Shown here one piece after another: positions 11,682 through 20,898 of a stretch of DNA of 64,000 nucleotides. Under the pieces are notes generated by a model that worked only from the letters and a program-made list of their open reading frames with translations, did no database searches and was not told where the DNA came from. The stretch comes from Chryseomicrobium aureum. GTDB lineage: Bacteria > Bacillota > Bacilli > Bacillales_A > Planococcaceae. The position numbers were made by a program, and so were the translations under genes. The DNA is taken from the NCBI RefSeq assembly GCF_016909155.1, contig NZ_JAFBFG010000008.1, forward strand, positions 1 to 64,000, read 5' to 3'. Every line of letters begins with the position of its first letter. Within the stretch, counting starts at the first letter, position 1.

Positions 11682-12686
11682 TTAATTTGCTAATAAGTAG
11701 AGTTCTAAAATTCGTTCTTTTTTCATGTGTGATGATTTTAGTTGCATGTCTACTTCTGCTAACAGTTTCAATTTCTCTACAAGAAGTTCTTCTTGTTCAA
11801 CTAAAGGATGTTCCATCATCAGTTTGACGCGGTAAGGGTGCGCTTTGACTTGACCGGCTATTTGCGTATTCGGATAGCCCATCTTTTTAAAGTACCCCAC
11901 CTGAATCAATAATCGCAATTGTCCCGCTAAAAGTGCCACAAGCTTAAGTGGTTCTTCTTTTTGTTTTAACAACTCATTGTAAAGTGTTACCGCCTTCTCA
12001 CGATTAGATTGCAAAAATGCTTCTGTTAATGCAAACACATTGTCTTCAAGGACTGGCGATGCAACTTGTTGATAATCGTCAAATGTCACTTCTTCAGAAT
12101 CTGAAACGTAGAGCGCTGCTTTTGCAATTTCATTACGTTTGAACGACAGTGATAACGGAACAGCAGCTACCCAATCGATCAATTCATCTGTCGGCGCTTT
12201 GCCATGTGCTCTAAATTGCGAAAGCACCCAACTTTTTTGGTCACTTTCCGATAACGGATTTGCTTCAATGACAACTGCTGATTTACGAAGCTCTTTGACC
12301 ACCTTTTTTCGATCATCTAGTTTTTCATATGGCGCAACGAACACGACGACTGCAGTTTCTGAAGGATGATCTAACCAATTGAGAAATTGTTTTTGTGGAA
12401 ATATGTCTTTCTTTTCTTTTTCTTTGTCTTTCACCGCAGCTCTCAAGAACTGAGGGTTATGCACGATAATTGCCTTTTTTTCTGCAAAAAATGGAATAGT
12501 ATCGGTTTCGAGCATCACATCTTCAATCGACTGTTGCTCTAAATCTAGTACAAACCATTCTTCCGGATCGACTCGAGCCTGAATGCGTTTGACTGTTTCA
12601 TCCCGTAAATAGCCTTCCTGACCGACAATCACATAAAAAGGCGCAAGTGGCTCTTTGTTTAGAGCTTGCCACTGTTTTGTAATCAT
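11682..12686 (-). CDS. holA: DNA polymerase III subunit delta (HolA)
   Basis: Delta subunit of the clamp loader; it opens the beta sliding clamp. About 334 residues with an N-terminal AAA+-like fold lacking a functional Walker A, the segment PFYVIVGQEGYLRDE at the start, and the C-terminal collar domain (LLKQKEEPLKLVALLAGQ, then LKSSHMKKERILELYLL). The start is placed at the ATG at 12686; a GTG at 12695 is also possible because GGAGAGGTG overlaps it. Confidence 0.93.
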   Translation of the reverse strand: MITKQWQALNKEPLAPFYVIVGQEGYLRDETVKRIQARVDPEEWFVLDLEQQSIEDVMLETDTIPFFAEKKAIIVHNPQFLRAAVKDKEKEKKDIFPQKQFLNWLDHPSETAVVVFVAPYEKLDDRKKVVKELRKSAVVIEANPLSESDQKSWVLSQFRAHGKAPTDELIDWVAAVPLSLSFKRNEIAKAALYVSDSEEVTFDDYQQVASPVLEDNVFALTEAFLQSNREKAVTLYNELLKQKEEPLKLVALLAGQLRLLIQVGYFKKMGYPNTQIAGQVKAHPYRVKLMMEHPLVEQEELLVEKLKLLAEVDMQLKSSHMKKERILELYLLAN

Positions 12687-12794
12687 GAGAGACACCTCTC
12701 CTTCTTCTTTATTATACAAAAATTGTTCACATCATTGTATGTAGATTTTTTGTACTAGATTGTTTATACTTAAAAAGACAGAGGAGGGGTTTAA

Positions 12795-12929
12795 ATGAAC
12801 GAATTTGAACACAACGTACAGTCCAAACGCAACGACGCGATTGACTCAGGAATAGGTTTTGTGGCCTCTTTTGTATTTTTCGCAACCATGTTCTTAATCG
12901 CAGTAGTCGTACAATTCGTCGCTCAATAA
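12795..12929 (+). CDS. yqzM: YqzM family small membrane protein
   Basis: A 44-residue protein read directly from the sequence: it begins MNEFEHNVQSKRND and ends in one hydrophobic helix (GFVASFVFFATMFLIAVVV). It matches the B. subtilis YqzM family in sequence as I recall it and in position, between comEC and holA. GAGGAGGGG lies 7 bases ahead of the ATG. The function is unknown; a single-pass membrane topology is inferred from the helix. Confidence 0.9.
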   Translation: MNEFEHNVQSKRNDAIDSGIGFVASFVFFATMFLIAVVVQFVAQ

Positions 12930-12937
12930 GACGACAC

Positions 12938-12965
12938 AAGACGCCATTACTTGGCGTCTTTTTTG
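12938..12965. terminator. Bidirectional terminator shared by yqzM and comEC
   Basis: AAGACGCC-ATTACTT-GGCGTCTT is followed by TTTTG on the plus strand. The right arm contains the comEC stop region, so the two convergent genes share the hairpin. Confidence 0.85.
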
Positions 12966-15232
12966 TTTGTCTTCCATTCCACACCCTTCCGAGAGATTAT
13001 TACTTCTATCGTCCCGCCATCATACGTTCCTCGTATCGGAATTTGTCGGGCTACTAATTCTTTAAGAACCTCTTCATGTGGATGGCCATATCGATTGTCT
13101 TTCCCTGCGCTTGCCACTGTATATTTCGGGTTTATAACATCTAGCCAAGCGGGCGTTGTAGAGGTTTTACTTCCATGATGTCCAAGCTTTAACAAGTCGG
13201 CATTCATGAGCAACTCTCCGTACCGACTTACCATCCACTGTTCACCATCCTTTTCCAAATCGCCAGGCAATACAATTTTTTGATGAAACACCTCTACTAC
13301 AGTGACTAGTGAACTGTCATTCCCTTTGTAAGGTCCCTCTACCGGCAACACATAAATCCTAGAATCCCCTATCTGTATACTGACAGCTTCTTCAATTTCA
13401 TAAATCGGTACTTTTTTAGCTTCTGCACTTTGTCTTAGCTGCTCGAGTTCTGGTAACTCTAGTACTCCAACAGGCACTAAGATTTGTCGGACATGAAAAT
13501 CTTCGACGAGTTCCTCTGCACCTTCTGTATGATCCGCATCCGCGTGTGTCAAAATAAACAAGTCAATGGTGGATACGCCAAATGACCGAATGTAGGGAGA
13601 AACGATAGATCGTCCTATTTCGTAGCTATCTCGCTCTTGCCAAGGCTCCTTCTCGAAGGATACCCTACCCCCCGCATCGATCAATAGAGTAAAGTCTCGG
13701 TTTGGTAATTGTATAAATGTACTATCCCCCTGCCCAACATAGACAAAAGATAGTTTTGCCTGGTCATTGAAATACGGGAGTACATGCCAACCAATTGATA
13801 CTACAAGAATAAACGGTAGAGCTAACACACCTCGTCTCTCCCACAGTAAAAATGTCATTATGCAGACACCTAGAGTTATAAGAAAATAACTTTCAAGTGC
13901 TGGAGGCGTCCATGTGACGAATGGGAGTTCAGAAAACCATTGAAATACAAGCTGAATAGTCGATCGGATGCGCGTATAGGAATCAACGAATGGAAGGAAG
14001 TTAATTGGAAGAATAGCACACAGTACATAAAAAAAACTGACGGGCAAAATGAGAAATGTAAAGAGTGGAATCGCTAGTATGTTAATTACGAACGAAATCA
14101 AGGAGAGTTGTTGAAAATGGTAAAGTACGATAGGAAGCACTGCTAATTGACAGATGACAGTTGTAAAGAATGTGGAAAGTAAATAAGACGAAGACGCCAT
14201 AAGTTTCGTTGAATAAATCAAGCTAAATACAGCGATAAATGATAATTGGTACCCCGGCTGAAGCGCGAAAAATGGAAAATAGGCTAGTGTGATCAGCAAT
14301 ACCCAGGAAATAAGATCCGGACTAGTCACTTTGATTTTTTTCATCAGTAAGACTGTTCCTATAAACACCATGAAACATGCACGAATTACAGAGGGAGCCC
14401 CTCCAGCTAACACCATATAAAACGGTAGAAAACTTAAAATCAGAATATAAATCATGCGCAACCTCACTCCTGCTGAAAGCAAAACACCATAAAGGGCACC
14501 TGTCAATAACGCAATATGTAACCCAGAGATTGCAAAAAGATGAGAAAGCCCTAAGCGTTGATACAGACGATTGGTATCTTGATCTCCGAGAGATCGGTCT
14601 CCTATGGTTAAAGCTAGCACTTCGTCTTGAAGTTCTACCGGTACTTTGGTAACGACCGATTGCTGGATGAAAAGTCGTATGGAGGAAACCTTTCGCTTCA
14701 TTTGCCAAGTGAGGGTGGTGGTTGGGGAATACGGTTGAAGTGTAAGTGCTTTGTAAGCACCTTGCGCTCCTTTAGAGAGTAAATAGTCATCAAATTGAAA
14801 TTCGAACGGGTGACTCTGTAACCTTTCAGGTTGCCGTTCAAGTTCAAGTGCCACTACTATTCCTGTCCAGTTTGTCTCTTTGAAAACTCGTGCCGTCTCT
14901 TCATCTGGAAGAGTGTACGAAACGTAAATAAGTGGACCCTCTTGCACTTTAATAAATGCTGCGAAACGATCTCCTTGTTGTTTATATAGAGATGTGACAG
15001 TTCCAAGCTGCTGACTTTCAATCGTTTCGACTGGCAGTCTTTCTGAGACCATCCACATGAAGAGGAACAGCGTACCACTGACAACAATTGCCGCTCTCTT
15101 ACTTATGCGAAAGAAGCAAAAAATAGCTAAACCTACTCCTAGTAGCACGAACCAAATGCTTGAAAAGATGGCGAAGCAGCCAATGACGGCTGCAAACGCA
15201 CAATAAATCCAGTTATTTTGCAAATAAAGCAT
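12947..15232 (-). CDS. comEC: DNA uptake channel ComEC/Rec2
   Basis: Polytopic membrane channel that moves transforming single-stranded DNA across the membrane. It shows an N-terminal DUF4131 region with hydrophobic segments, the competence domain (GLSHLFAISGLHIALLTG near residue 230) and a C-terminal metallo-beta-lactamase-like domain with THADADHTEG and LKLGHHGSKTS. All expected metal ligands appear present, so the channel looks intact (about 761 residues). The ATG at 15232 overlaps comEB by 20 bp; the longer frame to 15256 is less likely. Last gene of comEA-comEB-comEC. Confidence 0.93.
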   Translation of the reverse strand: MLYLQNNWIYCAFAAVIGCFAIFSSIWFVLLGVGLAIFCFFRISKRAAIVVSGTLFLFMWMVSERLPVETIESQQLGTVTSLYKQQGDRFAAFIKVQEGPLIYVSYTLPDEETARVFKETNWTGIVVALELERQPERLQSHPFEFQFDDYLLSKGAQGAYKALTLQPYSPTTTLTWQMKRKVSSIRLFIQQSVVTKVPVELQDEVLALTIGDRSLGDQDTNRLYQRLGLSHLFAISGLHIALLTGALYGVLLSAGVRLRMIYILILSFLPFYMVLAGGAPSVIRACFMVFIGTVLLMKKIKVTSPDLISWVLLITLAYFPFFALQPGYQLSFIAVFSLIYSTKLMASSSYLLSTFFTTVICQLAVLPIVLYHFQQLSLISFVINILAIPLFTFLILPVSFFYVLCAILPINFLPFVDSYTRIRSTIQLVFQWFSELPFVTWTPPALESYFLITLGVCIMTFLLWERRGVLALPFILVVSIGWHVLPYFNDQAKLSFVYVGQGDSTFIQLPNRDFTLLIDAGGRVSFEKEPWQERDSYEIGRSIVSPYIRSFGVSTIDLFILTHADADHTEGAEELVEDFHVRQILVPVGVLELPELEQLRQSAEAKKVPIYEIEEAVSIQIGDSRIYVLPVEGPYKGNDSSLVTVVEVFHQKIVLPGDLEKDGEQWMVSRYGELLMNADLLKLGHHGSKTSTTPAWLDVINPKYTVASAGKDNRYGHPHEEVLKELVARQIPIRGTYDGGTIEVIISRKGVEWKTNKKDAK

Positions 15233-15773
15233 CCACTTTCTTCGTGTATGCATCAATCTTTTCTTGATCAGTATGTAGAGCTAACTCTTCGAGAAGTGAA
15301 CGGGTCAAGTTCTCTTTTTCCATCGCCAAGAAATCAATCTTCCGCGCATCAAACGGCACATGTATTACTTCTACACCTGCTTGTTCAAGTAGTTCAATCG
15401 CGTAGCTGTTGTTTTTATAATCCGCCGCATAGTACAAGCGGTGAATACCGGACTGAATAATGGATTTTGTACACGGTAGACACGGAAAATGCGTCACATA
15501 TAAATCAGCCCCACTGACTGAGACCCCATACTTCGCACACTGTAACAAAGCATTCATTTCCGCATGAATCGTGCGTACACAATGGTTATCAATCACATAA
15601 CACCCTTGATCGATACAGTGATCGCCACCAGAAATAGACCCGTTATAGCCCCCAGCAATGATGCGACGATCTCTTACTATAACCGCACCAACAGCTAGTC
15701 TTGTACATGTACTTCTCAATGCTAACAAATGACACTGTGCTAGAAAAAATTGATCCCACGTTATTCGCTCCAT
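15213..15773 (-). CDS. comEB: ComE operon protein 2 / dCMP deaminase family
   Basis: Zinc-dependent deoxycytidylate deaminase family protein, placed between comEA and comEC as in B. subtilis. The zinc and catalytic motif HAEMN (residues 70-74) and PCLPC (about 98-102) are intact, so deaminase activity (dCMP to dUMP) is plausible. In B. subtilis ComEB is not strictly needed for DNA uptake. 186 residues; the 3' end overlaps comEC. Confidence 0.93.
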   Translation of the reverse strand: MERITWDQFFLAQCHLLALRSTCTRLAVGAVIVRDRRIIAGGYNGSISGGDHCIDQGCYVIDNHCVRTIHAEMNALLQCAKYGVSVSGADLYVTHFPCLPCTKSIIQSGIHRLYYAADYKNNSYAIELLEQAGVEVIHVPFDARKIDFLAMEKENLTRSLLEELALHTDQEKIDAYTKKVDALFAK

Positions 15774-15826
15774 TACGATTCCCCCTTTTGTTATCAGTGT
15801 ACCTATAGTTTTTGAAGTGCGTCAAC

Positions 15827-16405
15827 TCACTTTACGTAAACGAGGGGGCGAAGTCGTTCCAGCGTCTTGTCACCAATCCCGTCCACTAAACTTAACTCTT
15901 CAATTGATGTAAATGGAGTTTGCTCTCGAAAAACTAGAATCGCCTGTGCCTTAGCGGGTCCAATCCCAGGTAATGTTTGAAGTTCAGCAAGCTCAGCCGT
16001 GTTTAATTCTACCAGTTTCTCCTCTTCTTCATTCACTGCCAGCGTCTCTCCAATGACAGGTACGTAGATTGATTCAGCATCCGACAATAAGGCTGCTTGA
16101 TTGATTTGCTTGTTGTCGCTCTCAGCGAGTAGACCGCCCGCCTTTACTATCAAATCAACAAGTCTACTGCCATTTGGTAATTCATAGACACCGGGTTGTT
16201 TAATAGCACCTTTGATTTCGACGATTAAATAAAGTGATTCTTGCGGTTCATCTTGTTGCTCAGGTTCTGTTGGGTGTGTTTGAAGAGGCATGAGTTGTGA
16301 CTGTTGTGAGGGTTTCGTGAAGAATACAACTAGAAGAATACTTAGAAGAATGGTTATAGCGATCACTACGTAAGCAGTCGATCGATGCAGACGTTTTGTT
16401 TGAAT
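15827..16405 (-). CDS. comEA: DNA receptor ComEA, probable AUU start
   Basis: Membrane-anchored double-stranded DNA receptor for transformation. A single N-terminal membrane helix (VVIAITILLSILLVVFF) is followed by a SLBB-like domain (residues ~60-100) and a C-terminal helix-hairpin-helix pair (TLPGIGPAKAQAIL, VDGIGDKTLERL). No ATG or TTG exists in frame upstream of the helix. An ATT at 16405 has GGGAGG exactly 8 bases upstream and gives the basic N-terminus (I/M)QTKRLHRS expected inside the cell. The only other candidate is a GTG at 16366 without a ribosome site and within the helix. comER, usually divergent here, is absent. Confidence 0.85.
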   Translation of the reverse strand: MQTKRLHRSTAYVVIAITILLSILLVVFFTKPSQQSQLMPLQTHPTEPEQQDEPQESLYLIVEIKGAIKQPGVYELPNGSRLVDLIVKAGGLLAESDNKQINQAALLSDAESIYVPVIGETLAVNEEEEKLVELNTAELAELQTLPGIGPAKAQAILVFREQTPFTSIEELSLVDGIGDKTLERLRPLVYVK

Positions 16406-16481
16406 AGAAAAAACCTCCCATACAATCGGGGAATCGTAGGAGTAGTTCCATCATACTCCAAACCCCAATCGACGGAAAGTT

Positions 16482-17204
16482 TTATTTCGTCGCATGGAAA
16501 AAATAGCGAAGACCTTTGTGATCTTCTCCAAAAATAGAATCGTCCACTAGACAGTTTGAAAATCCTAATTCATGAATCCACTGCTTATACATCTCTATTT
16601 CAAAGGTGCGTTGATAATGGTGCTCTTCAAATCGTTTATAGCGCCCATCTTCTGCTCGCACAAAAAAAGTGATGTCATGGTAAACAGAATGGTCTTCTTC
16701 ACCTGGTTCCGTACTCCATAAATACGCGACATCTTCATCTTCATAAATAAATGGGCCGTCCAAGTAAGCCTCGATTTTTTTAGTCGAATGCACATCAAAA
16801 AACAAATGGCCCCCTGGTTGTAGCGCCTGAAAAGCGGCTCGAAGCGTTTTGACTACTTCCTCTTCATCTACAAGATAGTTGAGTGAGTCCACAGCAATGA
16901 CAACTACGTCAGCTGGACGTGCTGCTGTGAAGTCTGCCATCGAACCTTGTGAAAAATGAACGGCTGCTTGTTCTTCTTGGGCCTTTGCTTTCGCCTGTTC
17001 AATCATCATTTGAGAAAGGTCGATTCCATGTACGTCTGCTCCCATATGAGCAAGCGGAATGGAAAGCGTTCCGGTCCCACATCCTAGGTCAACAATTGTT
17101 TTCTCCTGTAGAGGTCCTGCTTCATGCAAGATCCAAGTTAAATAGTTTTCGTATGGAATGTCTGCCATCAATTCATCGTAGACGCTCGCAAACTTTTCGT
17201 ACAT
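16482..17204 (-). CDS. yqeM: YqeM-type SAM-dependent methyltransferase
   Basis: Class I methyltransferase of unknown substrate, conserved in this operon in Bacillales. Motif I VDLGCGTGTLSIPLA is near residue 37, the acidic motif II VHGIDLS follows, and the NYLVDEEE segment lies downstream. About 240 residues. The ATG at 17204 overlaps the rsfS stop codon (TGATG), which indicates translational coupling; an adjacent GTG one codon upstream is also possible. Confidence 0.88.
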   Translation of the reverse strand: MYEKFASVYDELMADIPYENYLTWILHEAGPLQEKTIVDLGCGTGTLSIPLAHMGADVHGIDLSQMMIEQAKAKAQEEQAAVHFSQGSMADFTAARPADVVVIAVDSLNYLVDEEEVVKTLRAAFQALQPGGHLFFDVHSTKKIEAYLDGPFIYEDEDVAYLWSTEPGEEDHSVYHDITFFVRAEDGRYKRFEEHHYQRTFEIEMYKQWIHELGFSNCLVDDSIFGEDHKGLRYFFHATK

Positions 17205-17557
17205 CACTCAGCAGCTAATTGGACGAATTCGATTGGTGCATCGCCCCATAGACGTTCTAAATTATAATAGTCACGCTCATCACGATGGAATACGTGTGCG
17301 ACAACATCGCCTAAGTCAATAAGAACCCAGCGGCCTTCATCATAGCCTTCCATGCGTTTCACGTGAATCTGTTGCTCTTCAGCTTTATCTTTGATTTCTT
17401 TTGCGATCGCCTGTACTTGACGGTCTGAGTTTGCATGGCAAATGACAAAGTAATCTGCGATTGGCGATACGCCTTGCATATTTAATACTACGATATCTTG
17501 TGCTTTTTTATCATCAGCAGCTTGTGCTGTTAATTTCATTAGATTTTCAGAATTCAT
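17204..17557 (-). CDS. rsfS: Ribosomal silencing factor RsfS
   Basis: RsfS/Iojap protein that binds ribosomal protein L14 and stops subunit joining under nutrient limitation. The 117 residues contain the family core (DIVVLNMQGVSPIADYFVICHANSDRQVQAIA) and the WVLIDLGDVVAHVF segment. It overlaps yqeM and follows yqeK by 15 bp, in the usual nadD-yqeK-rsfS order. Confidence 0.95.
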   Translation of the reverse strand: MNSENLMKLTAQAADDKKAQDIVVLNMQGVSPIADYFVICHANSDRQVQAIAKEIKDKAEEQQIHVKRMEGYDEGRWVLIDLGDVVAHVFHRDERDYYNLERLWGDAPIEFVQLAAE

Positions 17558-17572
17558 TTCATCTTCCCTTTC

Positions 17573-18130
17573 TTATGTCCAACAAGCATTATAACAAAAT
17601 AGTGAATCAGGATATACCGTTTGCTTTTGTTTTATCAAATGTTGGAGTGTGTGACGCACTCCGTAACGCATCGCGAGTTCTAGATCTTTGTGCGCTAGGT
17701 CACGAAGTTTTTCAACTTTTGGGTAGTTCCGGTTCGGTTCAATCATATCTGCTACGTAAATAATCTTTTCAAGCTTCGACATGCCCGCACGACCTGATGT
17801 ATGGTAGTGAATCGCATTTCGTATATCTTCGTCTTCTACTCCGAACTCATCTCGTGCCACTACACTCCCCACAGGTCCATGCCACAGCTCATGATGGAAG
17901 TCGAGTAAAGTCGCGTCCAAATGATGTGCTTTAATTTGATCTGCCATCCAAGCTTTATCGGCATATTTACAAATATCATGAAGAAGTCCAGCGATTTCTG
18001 CTTTTTGAACGTCCTCCCCATATATCTTGGCAAGTTCCATAGCAGTTTCTGCTACACCTAACGTATGCACATACCGTTTTTCTGTCATGCGACTCTGGAT
18101 TATTGGAAACCATTCATCTTTCGTCCACAT
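17573..18130 (-). CDS. yqeK: HD-domain phosphohydrolase YqeK
   Basis: HD-superfamily protein of the YqeK family; characterised members hydrolyse diadenosine tetraphosphate symmetrically. Metal ligands are visible in RYVHTLGVAETA, AGLLHDICKY and the later HHELWHGP and HYHTSG. About 185 residues from the ATG at 18130, which lies within the last codons of nadD; the longer frame (to 18193) has no support. Its place between nadD and rsfS is conserved. Confidence 0.92.
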   Translation of the reverse strand: MWTKDEWFPIIQSRMTEKRYVHTLGVAETAMELAKIYGEDVQKAEIAGLLHDICKYADKAWMADQIKAHHLDATLLDFHHELWHGPVGSVVARDEFGVEDEDIRNAIHYHTSGRAGMSKLEKIIYVADMIEPNRNYPKVEKLRDLAHKDLELAMRYGVRHTLQHLIKQKQTVYPDSLFCYNACWT

Positions 18131-18689
18131 ACAAATCGTTCCTTTCACAATAACGTGCAATGTCTTCTGGTAAAAGAAAGCGAGTAGTTTCACCTTGAGC
18201 GAGTCTTTTTCTTAACTCTGTTGAAGATACTTCCAATTGCGGAATCGACAATGTCGTTACTTTATACGGTGTTGACACAGTATATCCTGGTCTCGGAACA
18301 ACGACAACATTTACTAAATGAACCAATTCATCAATGCAATACCAATCAGCTAACTTTTCAGCTTGATCAGCACCTATAATAAACGAATACTCGGTTGTCG
18401 GGTTCATTTCAGTCAATTGCTTTAACGTATCAAACGTGTAAGACAGTCCACCACGGTCCAGCTCTATCGTTTCTACATTGGAATCTGGGAGATAGGCAGA
18501 TAGCAGACGGACCATCTCAAGACGATGATTGTCTGTCACCTGTTGATTCTTATTTTTAAAGGGCGACTGGGCGGCCGGCATAAAATGCACTTCATCAAGA
18601 TGTAAGGCATGTTTTGCTTCGTTTGCAATCAATAGGTGGCCCATATGCGGCGGATTGAATGTGCCCCCAAGTATACCGATTTTTTTCAT
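18114..18689 (-). CDS. nadD: Nicotinate-nucleotide adenylyltransferase NadD
   Basis: Forms nicotinic acid adenine dinucleotide from NaMN and ATP in NAD synthesis. The nucleotidyltransferase motif GGTFNPPHMGHL is at residues 8-19, and the second signature SSTELRKRL is near residue 160. 191 residues, full length. It lies 3 bp from yhbY and overlaps yqeK by 17 bp. Confidence 0.96.
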   Translation of the reverse strand: MKKIGILGGTFNPPHMGHLLIANEAKHALHLDEVHFMPAAQSPFKNKNQQVTDNHRLEMVRLLSAYLPDSNVETIELDRGGLSYTFDTLKQLTEMNPTTEYSFIIGADQAEKLADWYCIDELVHLVNVVVVPRPGYTVSTPYKVTTLSIPQLEVSSTELRKRLAQGETTRFLLPEDIARYCERNDLYVDER

Positions 18690-18691
18690 AA

Positions 18692-18988
18692 TTAAGCGCG
18701 TGGCAAAATGAGTTTTTTATTTTTATGAGACTCTTTATAAAGTACGACAGTAAGTCCAATTAACTGAACAAGTTGCGCACCTGTTTCATTTGCTAATGTC
18801 TCCGCCACTTCATGTTTGTCATCTTCACAATTTTGCAGAATAGAAATCTTCACCAATTCACGAACTTCCAGAGCTTCCTGAACGCTGTGAATCAATTGTT
18901 CATTAACGCCACCTTTTCCTACTTGGAAAATGGGTGATAAATGATGTGCTTCGCTACGTAAAAAACGTTTTTGTTTACCTGTTAACAT
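18692..18988 (-). CDS. yhbY: RNA-binding protein YhbY (CRM domain)
   Basis: Small CRM-domain RNA-binding protein associated with pre-50S ribosomes. About 98 residues. The start MLTGKQKRFLRSEAHHL and the loop IFQVGKGGV match the family. The ATG at 18988 has AAGGAG 7 bases upstream; the longer frame (to 19057) overlaps aroE and is rejected. It follows aroE by 11 bp (yqeI position). Confidence 0.94.
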   Translation of the reverse strand: MLTGKQKRFLRSEAHHLSPIFQVGKGGVNEQLIHSVQEALEVRELVKISILQNCEDDKHEVAETLANETGAQLVQLIGLTVVLYKESHKNKKLILPRA

Positions 18989-18999
18989 ATAAATCTCCT

Positions 19000-19794
19000 T
19001 TAGGACGAAAAAATCGTCTGTACTATTTCTTTTTGATCTGGCTTTATACCTGTCCATAATTCAAAAGCAAGCGCCCCTTGTCCAATGAGCATGGCTAATC
19101 CATTCATTGTAAAGGCGCCTTGACTATTCGCTTGTTTCAAAAATTCTGTTTGTGGTGGTGAGTAAATAATATCAACAGCCACCATCTCCGACGTCCAAAT
19201 CGGATTCGAAAGTGGGGACTCTTCGCTGTCCATACCTACAGTAGTTGTTTGAATCACACAATCGAACTCTGGTAATTTTGCTGGAACTTCTGACATATCC
19301 AACAGTTTGGCGTTGTATTTGTTAGCAAGTTGCGTTGCTTTTTCCAAAGTACGGTTGCAAATCGTCACATCACGAATGTGTAAATCGGAAAGAGCTGCTG
19401 CGATTCCCTTGGCAGCTCCCCCCGCTCCAATAACTAAGATTCGTGTTGACTGCGATAGATTGGGAATAGATGCTAAAAGGCCACGACCGTCTGTGTTGTA
19501 CCCCTTCCAGCCGGTTTGTGTACGTACCACAGTATTCACAGCACCCGCTGAGCGTGCCGATTGGTCCAACTCATCTAGAAACGGCATGATTGCTTCTTTA
19601 AACGGTACTGTGACATTGAACCCACTGCATCCGAGTAAAAAGAGGGATTCCACAGATTGTTCGAGTCTATCAGGCTCAACTAAAATTGGCACATAAGATG
19701 CATCAATGTTGTGTGTACGAAACCAGATCTCATGCATCCTTGGTGAAATCGAATGATGGATAGGGTTGCCGATGACTGCGTACCACTTTTTCAT
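19000..19794 (-). CDS. aroE: Shikimate dehydrogenase AroE
   Basis: NADPH-dependent reduction of 3-dehydroshikimate to shikimate in aromatic amino acid synthesis. The substrate-binding N-terminus has NPIHHSISPRMHE (residues 9-21) with the family Ser pair region, the NVTVPFKE motif carrying the catalytic lysine near residue 66, NTDG near 101, and the Rossmann motif GAGGAAKGIA. 264 residues. Conserved place between yqeH and yhbY. Confidence 0.96.
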   Translation of the reverse strand: MKKWYAVIGNPIHHSISPRMHEIWFRTHNIDASYVPILVEPDRLEQSVESLFLLGCSGFNVTVPFKEAIMPFLDELDQSARSAGAVNTVVRTQTGWKGYNTDGRGLLASIPNLSQSTRILVIGAGGAAKGIAAALSDLHIRDVTICNRTLEKATQLANKYNAKLLDMSEVPAKLPEFDCVIQTTTVGMDSEESPLSNPIWTSEMVAVDIIYSPPQTEFLKQANSQGAFTMNGLAMLIGQGALAFELWTGIKPDQKEIVQTIFSS

Positions 19795-19797
19795 AAA

Positions 19798-20898
19798 TTA
19801 AATGAGTGATGGACGAACCATCACCGCAACTCCTTTAGGTACATGAGCAGCTACTACAACATTCCCCGTCTGACACGTGATCCAACCTAGTCCTGAGAAT
19901 ACAATGTCCATTTTGGGACTCTTAATAGAAAACTCATGACGCACAAGTTCTGGGTACTTCTCTGCATGGCTTTTTCCAGGAGGAGATAGTAATTCTCCTT
20001 TATGATCGGCATATAACGCATCCGCGTTCGAAAGTTTTGTTCGGTGAATCGTTAGCTGATTCGATAAATGCGCAGTGAATACCGATCGGTCTCCTTGAAT
20101 AAAATCAAAGCGAGCAAGCCCACCAATAAACAATGTCTGTTCGGCATTTAACTGGTACACCTTTGGTTTGATTTCATTTTTCGGTAAAATCAGCTTCAAC
20201 TCTGACGGATCGACATAATGCGCTAGCTGATGGTGATTGATGATACCCGGTGTATCACAAATCGATTTCCCATCGTCCATTGGAATTTGAATCATGTCAA
20301 GCGTTGTACCTGGGAATTGAGAAGTCGTGATGACTTGTTCTTCTCCCGTCGCTTGTTTAATAATCCGATTAATAAATGTTGACTTACCTACATTGGTTGA
20401 CCCGACTACGTAGACATTCTCACCTTTACGTAATTGCTCGATCGCATCCATTGCCTCTACCATACCTTGGCCCTTTGCAGCACTTACAAGAAGAATGTCA
20501 GCTGTTTGAAGACCGAGGGATTTAGCTTCTCGTTTTAGCCAGTTAATCACTTTGTTTTTCTTTACGGACTTTGGCAGTAAATCTGCCTTGTTCGCAATTA
20601 AGAGCACCGGGTTATTGCCAACGAAACGGTGCAAACCAGGCAACCAACTACCGTTAAAATCAAAAATATCAACGATTTTAACAATCAATCCTTTTTGATC
20701 ACCTAGGCCGTTTAGGATTTTTAAAAAGTCATCGTCTGTCAATTCGACGGGTTGAATCTCGTTGTAATTTTTCAATCGAAAGCAACGCTGACAAATTACT
20801 TCTTCTTTTTCAAGACTAGATGCCGGGGCATAGCCTAGTTTGGTTGGATCTTCGGTTTGGATGAGAACGCCACACCCGATACATTGTACTGTTTCCAT
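19798..20898 (-). CDS. yqeH: Ribosome biogenesis GTPase YqeH
   Basis: Circularly permuted GTPase needed for 30S subunit maturation. An N-terminal zinc finger (CIGCG...CQRC, residues 6-38) precedes the GTPase domain. There the G4 motif NKADLL comes before G1 GSTNVGKST and G3 DTPG, which is the permuted order. 366 residues, full length. Its end abuts aroE and its start overlaps the yqeG stop. Confidence 0.95.
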   Translation of the reverse strand: METVQCIGCGVLIQTEDPTKLGYAPASSLEKEEVICQRCFRLKNYNEIQPVELTDDDFLKILNGLGDQKGLIVKIVDIFDFNGSWLPGLHRFVGNNPVLLIANKADLLPKSVKKNKVINWLKREAKSLGLQTADILLVSAAKGQGMVEAMDAIEQLRKGENVYVVGSTNVGKSTFINRIIKQATGEEQVITTSQFPGTTLDMIQIPMDDGKSICDTPGIINHHQLAHYVDPSELKLILPKNEIKPKVYQLNAEQTLFIGGLARFDFIQGDRSVFTAHLSNQLTIHRTKLSNADALYADHKGELLSPPGKSHAEKYPELVRHEFSIKSPKMDIVFSGLGWITCQTGNVVVAAHVPKGVAVMVRPSLI

